Positions 33,983 to 46,500 of a DNA stretch of 64,000 nt are shown here, piece by piece (the first letter of the stretch is position 1; each line of letters begins with the position of its first letter). The translations under genes were made by a program, and so were the position numbers. The notes under the pieces are model-generated. The model was given only the letters and a program-made list of their open reading frames with translations, was not told the DNA's origin and searched no databases. Source of the stretch: Laetiporus sulphureus 93-53 (lineage: Eukaryota > Basidiomycota > Agaricomycetes > Polyporales > Laetiporaceae); NCBI RefSeq assembly GCF_001632365.1, contig NW_024468515.1, positions 279,070 to 343,069 on the forward strand, written 5' to 3'.

Positions 33983-36271
33983 GTTGGAATCGAGACTCAA
34001 AAGAATGAAAGTGCTCCTCAGGGAAAAGAAAGGGAAGGACGATGCACGGAACGGCGCAAAGAGCGGCTGGACTGCGATGTGAGCAGGTCTGGGGGAGCGA
34101 AGCCGGCGGGGAGGGAGTTTTTATGCGAAGGGCGTTATTTTTTGATGGGCCATAACAATGCAAGACAAAACAGCCACGAGGCAGAAGAAAAGAGTAGGAA
34201 CAAACACTTTTCCAGCTCGGGGGCGCGCTTCATTTCTTGTTCGGTGATCGCATCCAGATCACTGATCCGGGGGCTGTTGGCCGAGGGCTCATACCCGGGC
34301 GCAGCGCAGTCTCCGTTCCACCACCGGCAAGCACGATGTCGCCATCACACGTTGCAGCACAGGGGTGCATTCTTGATATCAGGCAGAGCGAGTTGGCGTG
34401 AAGAGCAAACGCGGGCATCTGCATGCTTGAGAGATGGAAGCACGGAGGCAAACTGCGGCATATGCCAGTGGGAGTTCCGAAAGTGAAACGCACCCTGTCA
34501 TATCGCAAATTTCACCCCGAGATGAGCCGGATACGGGTGCCTTGCTGGGCAACGCTCACCTGAATTTCCGCGGCATGTGTGGCCCACGCTGCCCGTCCGC
34601 TCAGTCTGGACTATGAGTCGGGCGTCGCGATGGCAACTTCAGAGTAATACCCACCGCGAGATGGCGCGTGGCGTATTCAAAGCGGGAGTGATGGAGAGCG
34701 ACGAGCATTGTATTGTGGGGCTGCGGACAGCGTCGAGACATGAGGTCTGTTGGCAACAGCGACCTACCGACCCCTGTCACCTCCTTGTGCCTCAACCTCA
34801 ACTGCCATGATCCCCAGATATTGACGGCTCGACCGCTGCTGTTCATCCCGTCCTACCTTAGAGCAGTTTGCGCCGCTCGGTTTGGTACATTAAAGATGGA
34901 ATGATCTGCATCGGTGGCCCACTCGACACAAGGCCGGCAAGTTCGTGTTCTTTTCTGTTTGAACTTACACATAATCACGAACATACGCCATCATGATGCT
35001 ATTTCAGCAGTGCATCCCAGCTGAAACAAGGATGAGGGCACTGGAATCGATCGTTACAAGCCCAACTGCGACAACCTTGTGCAAGAGATCAGCGCTCGGC
35101 AGTTGTTGAGATCGACTCTCACGTAGCCACGTAGCACACTAGCAAAGATGATGCTGATAGGGCAGAACGGAGCTAGATGAGATAGACGATGGTATGTGCT
35201 ACGTGTCCTTCATTTACGTCCGTGGTTATTGACGTCTGCGCAATTGCGACTGTAGGGCCTATGCAGAGCGAATATATTTCACTTCAATACTCTGGTGCAG
35301 ACATTGCATTTCAGCCTTTACGGTTCGTGGAACGTTATCTACATTATCGGAAACTCCGAAAGAATCCGCCTATCAGGCTCGGGACCCCTTTGCATCGAGC
35401 AGTGTCTTACATGTTTCTCGCGATTGCCACAACGCCAAGGGTATATCGAAGTGCTGTTACACCATCGAGAGGAAGACACAGGATAAAACGCGCCAGGTCA
35501 GACAAGGATATCCGGAGCGTTCCCGCGGAGGTTTGAAGGAATTGTCTCGTCTGCCCACGGGAGACTATGTTTAGCAAGAATTTTCGGGGAATGGCTCGTT
35601 CCGAAACTATTTTCGTGGGTCCCCATTTCCGACTTTCTTGCGCAAGGTTAAGGCAAAAATTGAAAACCCGCAGAAGGTGCTTCCATGTACAGTCTTGATA
35701 TATGCGGGATGGGCTCGGCTGACATGGAAATGTATAGGGGCTATCTGGAGTGGTAGACAACATCAAGATCTCAGGTGCATCCGGATACCAAGATACCGTT
35801 GTTGCACGCATAGGCTCGGAGTGTCTAGTATCACAGCCACGTTCTCGCGTCAATGTCGAGGTGTTGCTGTCTTTACGAGACGCTCTCTTGCGAAAGTTGT
35901 TGCTACGGAAAAACAAGGATCCTATGCCATTCTTCACCCTCATATTCCTGCAAAAGTGGCAGCTCCCCGAGCGAAGAACACACCGAGGAGGACATCTTAT
36001 TCATTGGGCGCTGGCAAAGGTTAGGCTGACCTCCAAAGCGTAGGAGGAGCGTTAGCATTTGCAATTCGTGCATCGCATCACTCCGTGTTCCTCCCCACCT
36101 GTATGACTGTGAGTCTTTGGCATGATCGAACGATCACATCGCCTTCCACTCTTTCATCATGATCATCGTCTCGCTTTTACCCATCAGCTAGTGCGATGAT
36201 ATATCGTTATATTCAAAATTCTGCAACCCCAGTGGCAACGCGCACTTTGCCACAGTCAACGCAGCACCGCC
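33983..36271. other. Gene-poor region between GH18 copy B and GRC3
   Basis: About 2.3 kb. The first few hundred bases should hold the GH18 promoter. Further on, both strands show open frames (for example a minus frame at 35407-35943 and plus frames near 35640-36040). These overlap each other, lack clear splice logic and resemble no family I know, so none is called as a gene. Confidence 0.45.
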
Positions 36272-38817
36272 TTACATCTGGCCTCTCCGCATCAAGTTCC
36301 TCCTCACCCGCCGCCGCTCTCCCCCTGCGCCCTCGCTCCGGCCCCACCTGAGGAACGGGACCTTGCTGCTCTCCACGCCAGCAACGTCCCCCTTGTCCCC
36401 GCTGCGGAAGTCCAGCATGGCCCACACAGGAAGCTCGAACTCACCCTTGAGAAGCACGCGCGCAGATGCAAACACGTACGGAGGAAGCGGCGTGAGCAGA
36501 TGCAGTACTTGCGATGAGGGCGACAGCGAGCGTATGATGGCTAGTCCGCAGCAGCGAGATGTACACGGGGAAGGCGGTGGAGCGCCCTGTTTGTAGGGAA
36601 GCGAGCCGGACAACGCGTCGTCCGGGTCGGTGTCCAGCGTCCCGGGCTCATAACCGATGAGTCCGACGATGGCCCCGTTCAATACGTGATGCACCTCCGA
36701 TGGGATCACATCTTCCATCCCGGCGCCCGCGAGTACGATGCTGTCGAACGCGACATCAACCTCAACCTCGTACGGCAGTTGCGCACAGAGAGGGTCTGAG
36801 GTGTTCCACGAAGTCGCCGTAATGTTACGGAACGGCGACTCCGTGGTGTCCATGGGAAAGATGGCGTGGAAGTACGACATGATTGTGAGGATGCGATGGT
36901 CAGCGGCGGTGAAGTGGTTCGAGATGGCCGATGACGGAATGGGCTCTAGGCGATGCAAGTTGCAGCCATACGGTGATACGTCATGGATCCTGGGAGGTGC
37001 AGTGTTCCAATGTTCCTCTCGAGCAGTAAATTCGAATATACCGGACGGTTCAACCATCTCTTCGATCTTCTTTGTAAGAGAGGCCCCTAGGCCCTTTGCC
37101 CAACCCATCGTGTTCACCACCAGTGGTATGACGTCTGCGATCCTGCCATCCGAGGATCGCGCATCGGTCGAGTCCTCTAATGCGGCCTGCTGGATGTCGA
37201 AATTGTACGTCTGAATCAGAGCTTGAACGGACTCTACGTAATGACTCGGTGAGGAGCGTGGGGAGTTCGCGCCCACATAATGAGCTGCATGTGGGATACT
37301 GGGGTGAGAGAACGGTGGGCCTGGGAATGATTTAGTACTACAGTGGCAGGCTTCTAGACTGGTACTCACCGAAGACTGGTCGATCGAGTATACTTAGGGC
37401 GACCATACCACCGGGCGTAAATTCAGATTGTCCGATATCGCACTCAAGGAATGCGATACGGCGAAACCTTGGCCGAGTTGCTACGTCAGTTCCAGCCTGA
37501 CGCGATAGTAACTGAGGCTTGAACTCACTTCGTGAGGAGCCGGTTCATCAGTATCTTTGCAAACGTACTTTTGCCAGCGTTTCTCGGGCCCTTCACAAGA
37601 AACACATTTCTAGCAGGGGTAGGCCCTTGTCCACAGCTGTGCGCTAGTACAGAAGCCATAGCCGACTCCCAGGTTCGAGGCATGACGAAAGACGAGATGC
37701 CATGAGTCTGAGTGCTAAGCTGGCCCATGGATCAGATTAACAATTCCAGTGCATCGCATCGTGTAACGAACTCACCAGATGCACTCCGTGCAGTTGAAGA
37801 TCGCATAGTGGTGAGAGTCGTTGAGAAGGCGAGGGAGAAAAGACGTCCTTGAACGTGCGACATGTAAATCCCAATCCCTCCACACCTGTCCGGAGTTCCT
37901 GTAGCAAGATAACAGTGGCACCAGCGGGTATTGAGTCTTTAATCCTCTGCGGAATAATAGCGACGCAGTCTTGTGTATCTTTTATGGACGGTAGCCCTTC
38001 TATAATGGGAATGGGCGATGATCGAGGAGCAAAGACATGGTATGAGGCATCGGAAGCGTCTAGGACTACGCCGGCCAGAGCAATACGGGCCTGGAGCACC
38101 GTAAAAGCGTACGTGCCTAACAATGCAAGTGTCTCCCCAGCGAGGAGGACGATCATTGTCCCTGATCGCTCAGAGCCTTGAGAAAGTCTCAATAGCGCCT
38201 GCACCTCTTCCGCAGTGAGATAGAAGACGTTCTGATCGATTACGGGAGCGAATGTAGACATAAATGGCGAGGGCACTGACGGTGATGGAGGATAAACATT
38301 TGCAGAAAGCGACGTGGCCTCTTCGCCGGTCTCTGCTACTTCATCGTCCTCGTCCGACGAGTCGCGTAAGGGAGCACTGGAAGACCACGCCCTTTTTCGG
38401 CTCTGGGAAGGCACAGTATTGTCTTTTGCGCCTCTGGTCAATCACAATCTGCTGAAGTAGCTTTATGCACGTACCTTGTGTAGAGATGTCGACAGTCTCC
38501 GACGAAATGTCGGAATCGTTGGAGCTATCTCCGTCGGACAGATCTATAACGTCCTCCTGTGTCTGGAATGCATCCTCCTGAAAATACCGTGCGCGACTCT
38601 GCTGGGCATTTCTCGCATTCCTCGGCTGAAGTTTCGTCTTCTTCTTGGGTGGTTCAGCGACTTTCTCGATTGCGTCTCGTTTAGGAGACTGCTTCGGGGT
38701 AGCAGGAGCTTTGAGGGGTATTGATATAGTTGCAGTTTCGAGGGCTTCAGTGCTTGCTGGATTTGTCTTCGTCTGGCTCGCCAAACGCGCCTTGCGAGCT
38801 GCGATGGCACTTAACAT
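36272..38817 (-). CDS. GRC3: Polynucleotide 5'-hydroxyl-kinase GRC3/NOL9
   Basis: RNA 5'-kinase that works with the Las1 nuclease to process the ITS2 spacer of pre-rRNA in the nucleolus. Exons in transcript order 38817-38475, 38422-37776, 37719-37529, 37467-37370, 37320-36272 give 775 residues. The N-terminal 140 residues are basic and acidic by turns (KRDAIEKVAEPPKKKTKLQP, VIDLSDGDSSNDSD), as in nucleolar proteins. The Walker A motif is FLVKGPRNAGKST (about residue 374); it is followed by the family signature AFLECDIGQSEFTPGG. The C-terminal domain includes GAIVGLIGYEPGTLD and FASARVLLKGEFELPVWAML. The first intron uses an acceptor after AAAAG (52 bp) because others break the frame. Length is slightly above the human protein (702 residues). 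Confidence 0.93.
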
Positions 38818-39585
38818 GCGAGTTCACCGGAGAGTTTTTTCTGCCCGAAAAAGGCGTTCTACACCATGATTGCATTGGAGAGCGAGCCATTGAGCTATAA
38901 CAAGGCGACATACTGAGACGAGCACAGCTAGACGAGGTACTGCGAAGTAGCAAACAATGATCCCGGTCGTGCAAATAGTTGTGCGAAAGATCGAACTGTT
39001 GGTGACTGCGATTGTGGCCGCGGTGATAGCCGAGCGCTTGCGTACTCAGCACTGACACTACCGGCGCATCATGCTCCAAGCTTACTTTAAGCTTACTTTT
39101 GTGTCCCTTGGCGCAGTGACTCAAGTATAGATTTCGACTCGTCGGGCTTATTGCGGCCGTATGCTATGCGGACTGAGTTCATTCAGTCGGCACCAGAAAT
39201 TCCGAACATTGGGCGAGCATCGCCAACAAGAACCGGCCTGTCTACGGCAATCCAAAGCAAGAATAATATGTTCGAGACCGGCATCTCAAGGCGATTGCTG
39301 ACGTCTACTATTACGTCGTGATTGTGCTCACCCGCAATACAGAGGACGATGTTCAGATTAACAGGGGCTTCGGCCGTTACGGAGTTCCACCAGGGTCTAT
39401 TACTATGACGGGTGACCACAGGCACCAGAGCAACCGTCGCGGTCGAGTACGTCGGGAAGCTGTCTGTTGTACAGCCGCTTGAGTTTCCAAGCATCTTCAT
39501 TCGTAATATCGGCAGGATGATGGGTGACTCACAGCTGAGAAAAGCAGGATTGTAAACATTGAGCCTCGAGCCTCAACGTGGCAGT
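38818..39585. other. Intergenic region upstream of GRC3
   Basis: Contains the presumed GRC3 promoter. A repeated AAGCTTACTTT unit (near 39079-39100) is visible. No gene is supported. Confidence 0.5.
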
Positions 39586-39983
39586 ATGACGAAGGACGGG
39601 GAAAAGGTATGCATGTCATCACGATATCAAATAATCTTCGTTGACAGTTCAAGTACAGCTTTAATGAAATCACTCTTCGGAAGCATGCTGCCGACATCCT
39701 ACAAGGGCTACAGATGCATGCGACATCGGAGAATGAGCAGGAAAGAAGCATGCTCGAGCTCTTCATCATCCGTCCTTCGCTTCCAAATAAACCCTCAAAC
39801 ACCTCAATCAGTTTTCTGGTTTCGACGTTGATGCAGACGCCACTATCCGCCAGTCCTCTCATCGAGGGTATCCCTTCCGAATTGCAGTTGAACGACGTCC
39901 AGCATGACATTCAATGGGCCCTCGAAAAAGCGGGTGTCGAAGCGATTTCCGAAAAAGACAACACTGACCCTACATGTCAATGA
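39586..39983 (+). CDS. Possible small two-exon hypothetical protein
   Basis: A putative gene of 118 residues from exons 39586-39606 and 39648-39983, joined by a 41-bp intron (donor GTATGC, acceptor GACAG) that keeps phase. The product starts MTKDGEKFKYSFNEITLRKH and continues SENEQERSMLELFIIRPSLP and DVQHDIQWALEKAGVEAISE. I do not recognise a family. The composition looks protein-like, but the intron is short, and a longer parent gene or a relic is possible. Confidence 0.3.
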
Positions 39984-42900
39984 TATCTAGTAACTCGAAC
40001 TAAGGCTGTTCAGTGGTTGGAAGCTATTTATCGGACCTGCGGGCTGTTGGCGATGCCTTCAAGCAACCATCCAAAGACATAACCGAAAGAGAGGGTGGAT
40101 GCATCACAGGGTTTCTATGATGCACTATTCGTGTTATATGGTCTCATATGCAATGATCCCGCGATTAATAGCTCCTGACGGCGTCCTCGTTCAGCGAGAA
40201 GCTCGAAGTGAATTTCAGCGTCCGTGCTAACTCGGCTTCAAGCGTGCGGGGGGCGCCGATAGCATAGACAATGGTAGGTCCCAGATCTTTGCAAGATGGA
40301 TGGCTATTAATGCTTACGCCGTTCGTAATCAGAGCCTTCGCAGAGAGCGGCCCCCGCTTAGGCAATCCAGCGCAGACTTTGTGTTTCGGCAATTCTAGAA
40401 CATTGTCGCCTAGTACGGGGCAATCTACGTCCTTAAAAGGTTGGAATTTGTCCAGGCAAACGCGCCTATCTGTTTCCATCTCATCAAACCCAGCGCTCTG
40501 CGAAGTGTTCAACGTGTCCCACAATTCTGTGGGCATATGGACACGCTCCTCGCCATTTGTCGCGCTGCAAGAAAGGATAGAAGAACTGCTTGAGCAACTC
40601 GCTGACTCATTGTGTAACGAGACATCTCGAGGAGCGGTTCACTGTGGAAACATTCTCATTGGTCTCTTCTCTGCCCTCTCTCACAATAACTCCTTTTACT
40701 TGTCCGAGGTGAAGCCGATATAAAGCACCGGCATGATTTCTTTCGGAAATGGGCTTCACCGGCGCAGAGAGACGCAGGAGCCATCTAAAGCGGTAGAAAT
40801 TGCAAACCCGTGCTGTTGACGTTGTCACTGGCTCATAAAGAACATCAAGAACCTGTCCAATCTGACAATCTAGACCGTTTCATCCTTGCTGACACGCATG
40901 GACTCTTGATGCCCTAGTCTCCGCCACATTTCGGTGTCGATGTCGATATACTACGATCTTCGTGGGACACCCTCATCCTTTCCCTGGAGCAGTTGCAGCA
41001 CTCGAAGGACGATAGTGCCACCAGCATGCACTCCTTCACCGTCATCTCCTTGTCTAGTGCGATTCCTACACGCCAGTTGGCGAAAAAGTAAGCTGCGGTT
41101 GGAAGAAAATTATAGCTTAGCGTCTGAGTATGGTATGTCGTACCGATGCATGATGCTCCTAGCGTCCTATCGCCGTCCGTCAATGCACATTGCACATAAC
41201 CCCAAATACGAGCCTCTGGCTTGAATTCTGATGTCGCCTTTATCGGTCTTTCCCTTGCTTGCCATGGTGAAGGCGCGTCAATCTCTCCAGCGACGAACGC
41301 GATTGGTGGCAGCGAATGCCTGCTTACTAAGCAGACAGAAAGGAGACAAGCTCCAGTGCCTATCGACCACGACCATCAATCAGCTCGTTGCTCCTCTTAT
41401 TCTGACTCGTAGTATCGCAATAATGTTGCAAGCCTACTCCATCTCGTATGAACCTCTGGGGGCAGCAAAATATATTCGTCGCGCGTCAAACAAGTTCAGT
41501 GCGGTATGATAATGCTTCCGACCTCCCGGGAAGCAACAGACGAGATTGGCGGCTTGATATTGAATCTCAAACGTTGTCGCGCTGTTTCTCATGATCTTCT
41601 ACGGCCAGGATCAAGGGAGCAGAAATTATGGTTCCAATAGAAGGGCTCCCAGGATTCCGGTGGCCATAGCCATCGCTCCGGAGACGTGTTGGCCACCCAC
41701 GTCATTTTCGATACGGTACGTCGAGCAATATACCTCTCGCATTTTCTCCTGACGCGTACCCACCATATCGATAACACAATGAAATGATGCAGCTATAGGG
41801 CGCGGGCTAAGCTGTAAGCAGCGGTGGGCCGTCAGCATGAACGTCTTTATTTTACGCTCGGATTCGCATGTTCCCGCGAAAGACACGTTGACACTGACGG
41901 AACAATGCGGCGATTCCTCCATTTAGCTTGCTTGCATGCCGCTCGCCGGGGGCCACGCCATTGATCCGATGGTCAGGAACCTTGTAGGGAAGACGCAGAT
42001 ACGCCGAGGAAAGTTGGTTCCATCGAAGCCTCGGAACTGGAAGAAGAGGCTCTGCGCCTCGCGTCAGCCGAGCATCCTGGGATGAAAAGTGCCAGTCAGC
42101 TGCATCCATCTCCGCGCCTGAACAAGCTTTGCTCTCACGATTGGTCTACAAAAGGTGCGTGCCGTCATCCCCGAAGTCGAGTGCCCATCTCTTGCCGGCG
42201 GTGCTCTCCACCGTCATATTCCTGGGCCACGAAGGAGGACAGACGCTCCGCCGCTACTTACGCGGAGCACGTGACCGTGCCATGCGGGAGACTGCTCGGA
42301 TCGTGATGGGAACTGTTGTTTACTGAGCCACGTCCAGATGCATTTCTCCGGGACCCAGGCTCAAGTAGAACAGATACGATGACCCAGGAAGTCCGCCTGA
42401 AGACCCGCAGTGCATAGCCGATGGACACCGACGTGAGCAAGTCGTGTGCGACCGCGAGAAAGTGCGCTCCTCCGTATCATCCTAGGGCGATAGCAGCATT
42501 CCAGTCGGGGAAGGCTTGATGAAGAACAATGCGTTTCACATTCGTCATGGACAACCTCATCAACCGTTCAAGTACTCGGCCCCTGTCTCACCCAGGAGCA
42601 CATGGACGCGAACGGCATATTCGTATGCTTTGTCGGACCGGTGTTTACAGTGCCGTTAGGGGTTGTTCAGGCGCCATTGGGCGCACTCTGAATCTCCAAG
42701 ACCATGGCGGACATGTCTGTGTATTTAGGCTGTCATGTAGTGGATTTGATGCTGGATCGAGCGTGTGAATGGTCTAGACGTTCAAACGTTTCCCTAGAAT
42801 CCGGCAGAGCGTGTTTAGAGCGTCGCGATAAACGGACTCAGGCGCAAATGTGTTTTCTGCAGCAGTGAGCGAGTTCAACTGAACTAGGTTGAACTCTGTT

Positions 42901-43573
42901 CTGCGCTTCGGCTAAACGGGCGCCCAGGGCCTCAGTGCCGCACTACTGCCTGTGTACTAGCAGCGACGTCTTCACCAGCGACCACCAGTCACCCCGCTCT
43001 TTACCTCTGCCGTCCTTTCGTCTTTGCTGTCGTCGACCGGCTGTCCGACCGCCACTGTTCATAAAGGGCAGTTCTCTGCCGACGTTGTGGCCTTCGTTCG
43101 CAGCTCGCTTGCATACTCCGTCACTGCTAGGGTCTCAGCTTCCTAACATCGGCTCGGACGTCAAATTCCTATCATCTTCCTTGTCTTCTGAGAACTACAA
43201 GATAGGAGCTTGGGAGCTGCTGTCGCATCTGCTTGTCCGCTGACCACAGTCCTGACCGTGGTGTGTACACCTATCCGGTCCAAGTTCCACTTCCTGCTGC
43301 AGAGCTCTCTACTCTAGTAACTAGAGATCCTGTGGCTCGCTTCGAAGTTCCACGTCCATTGTAACCGCCAATCTGTTACCCGACCTTCCCTGCGCTCAAT
43401 CTGCGCTTCTCATATGCTCATCGGACCGTGATATTCACAGGCTTCTCGTGTTCGATCCCGCCTCCGTTCACATAGTGAGTTTGTCGTCACTCGACTGTGG
43501 CCTCTCGCAGTTCATATCCTAAGGCCACAGCCAGCAGGCTTATTCCTGCACACTTCGTGTTCATACCCAACGC
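39984..43573. other. Large gene-poor region before the CH-kinase gene
   Basis: About 3.6 kb. Minus-strand frames near 40165-40536 (containing CPVLGDNVLELPKHKVCAGL) and 41626-41922 look partly protein-like but have no family match or clean exon chain. From about 42900 to 43573 the plus strand is rich in C and T. This is consistent with the promoter and a long 5' leader of the downstream kinase gene. No transposon ends were seen. Confidence 0.45.
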
Positions 43574-46500
43574 ATGGCAGCGGTAATTCTCACTTCTTCC
43601 AAACTCTCTATCTCGAACCCGTTCCAGATGATATCTCACAAGCGCCCTGATGCTGGCCCATTGCCGTCTATGGCGGCTTCATCGTCTCGGCTTCATCCGC
43701 CGGCTCAGCAGGCGGATGCTCCGCCGAAGACCTTCAAGCGCCTGCGGTCCTCGTTGGAACAGAGCTTGCGAACGGCAACAAGATCCAAGTCGAAATTGAG
43801 CATCCCGGTGGACGAGTCGGGGATGATTTCGCATAGTAATGGCAAGGGCAAACAGAGGGCGTCGGAGGAGCATGCCACTCAGGACAAGTCTAAATCGAGG
43901 ATGCTATCTAAGGTTTCATTTCGCCGGCTGCCCACCGCGAAGGACTCCAGCTCTTCGGCCGCTGTTCCACCTGCTACGGCCTGTGAACGTCGAGACGGCG
44001 AACCCATACGCGCAGGAAGAGCAAACAAGGAGAACGGCCGTGTGGCAGGGAACACTAGCTTCTTGACCCCGTCTCTTCGACAAGCGTCTATGTCTTCACC
44101 AGCTTTGCCCATTCCCTCAGTGTTTACCCAGCCCTTTGCACTGCCCTCCAGCTCGACGTCGAATGTGGCTTCGCTCGCGTCGCCATCAAGGGGCCGCTCA
44201 GGCAAAGCGGAATCGCAGTCCGGTGTGAGTATCAAAGACATCAGTGGCCCCACTCCTCTCGTACCAAGACGCGATTCCCGTCACAGTAGCGTAGCAGCCC
44301 CGACCGCCTCGTCTAGGGAGAAGACAAGGCCGCCTCCGTTGGTGCTGTCTCGTAGTCCAGAGCGTCATACTGGCTCTCCCGTTCCGTTGTCGCCATCGAG
44401 GCGAATTCGTGATGGAGCACGGTCTCCCAGTTCTCAAAGGTCTCCAAGTCCTCGAGATGTAGCTATTGGTTCATCGAGGGGCGCAGCTGCTAGTGCCAGT
44501 CACTTACCTTTCAACCGATCGCACAGTCCTCCATCGGCACCCGCACGTCGCGCTACTAGTCCGAATGACGTACGCTCATCATCTCGCACCACGCACCGTA
44601 TAGGACCGTCTGCATCCTCTTCCCATCTTCCACTAACGCCATCCACTCCAACGATACTCGCTCGTCGTCCTTCAATAGATGCAGGGCTACCGACAGACCC
44701 ACCCCGGCCATCTGCCGATGGATTTAGGCCGTCGGTCGATGGTAGGAGACCCTCTGTAGACATCCATCGGCCTTCACTCGATGCGCGAAGACCCTCGATT
44801 GACACACGAAGGCCTTCCATCGACGTGCGGAGGCCTTCTTTAGACCACCAGCGACCCGCTGCTCTATCATCCTCGCCGCCAAGAGCGATCTCCCCCATCT
44901 CTCCCACTCGGCCGCGTGCAGTATCCCCACAGCACAACTATTCTCCTAGTTACTCTCAAACTCGCTTCTTCAATGCGTCCACCACATCTCTGTCCTCACC
45001 TCCCAACCTTGAACATCGAGAGCTCATACGCTCCGCGGCATCATTCTTATGCAAAGAGATGCTGAAGCCCCCATCACAGGTTAACAAGTCCGCGCTTCAG
45101 CCGAGAGAATGGGAGGAGGTCGAGGTCAGGTTGCGCGGGTTGGCGAGGCTAGAACGGGTGTGGGGAAAGAGTGGAGTCGTCGGTATGGGCAGCTCCAGCC
45201 AGCTGGGTACTATTGGCGCGGCAAGCTCAAACGGAGTTAGTGCTGGAGGGGAGGAGAGGGAGAGGAGGCTCTTCGGTGAGGCGTTGAGGGACGGCTATGT
45301 TCTTTGCCAGTGCGTGACAATGATTCCTGATACCTTGTGCACGTTTATCTGACTGATGCCCCTATATCTTTCTATCTCAACACAGGCTTATGAACAAGCT
45401 TTATCCGGGTATGGTCTCACGCATTGACCCTCGAGAGGATGGCTTCATGCGCACATCAAACGTTACGAAGTTCCTCGCCGCTTGCTCGTCCGTGGGTGTC
45501 CATTCGGACGACCTCTTCCTACGCGATGACCTTATTGAGTCGAACGTCGAGTCACTTGTGCGCGTCGCTCGGACTGTTCTCGCTTTGCAGAAGCTGGTAG
45601 AGTCTCCGGCTCCTGAGCGATCAAGGTACCTCCACGGCGCCGGTAACAATCGAGGCTCCCAGTCGCCTGGTCCGTACAGCTCGGGCACCAGTTCCCGTGG
45701 CGCCGCGTCATCGCCCAATCTGTCGACGGCGCAGCGGCCCACATCGCCTACAGCGCCTCAACTTCCCACAGGCCGGAAGCGACGAAGTCCCACGCAGCCT
45801 CTGCCCGCGGTGCGCTCTGGCAGCGCTATAGATCATGGGTCAAGCAGCTCGGGCGATGACAAGACGGCTAGCTATGCTCGTGGAACGAATGGCGAAGAGA
45901 ATGCTGGTGAGAGCGAGGGGGACGTCGATGACGTTCCTCCGATTCTGTCGCCGCCGCCAAGATCTCCTCTGCGTCAGAGGGCGAGCGTAGAGAGAACATC
46001 TGTCACAGATTCAACTCACGCCTCCGTGGGCGATTCAGTGCGCGGCTCGATGGCTGACTCGGTCGTGGGCTCTCCAGTCCGACAGTCTCAGGCATCCAGT
46101 TACCTGACGGAGTCGACGGCGTTTTCTAGTCTGTTGGAGATGCAGCGAAGTGCGAGCGGTAATCACAACAAGTTTGGTACGATCCGCACGATGACCACGG
46201 AGGCGACGTCCATCGAGCCCGGCGAAATGCCCTCATTCACGTTCACCGAGGGCAGCTTTATGGCTGCCTCTCTTCTTGAGGAGTATGGGCGGAAGCGCAG
46301 TAGCGACTACCCGACTCGACCTTCTCGCGAGAGGCGACCTAGTGAAACCATGCCGGTGGATTTGAACCGCGTAGTGGAGGAAGCTGAGGAAAGCTCTGCA
46401 AGTTCGAAGGGCGGAAGGACAAGCGGAGTAACGATTGACGAGCATTTAGAGCAAGAGCGAGAGGGGCAGCAGAAGGCGATTCCGATCAAGCTAGGGAAGG

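Noticed and set aside
35407..36043. Frames on both strands in the gene-poor region before GRC3
   Set aside because: They overlap each other on opposite strands, have no family resemblance and no consistent exon chain.
44500..44937. Minus-strand frame with repeated GLRxSxEG units
   Set aside because: It is the antisense image of the RRPSxD repeat in the kinase gene and has no independent support.
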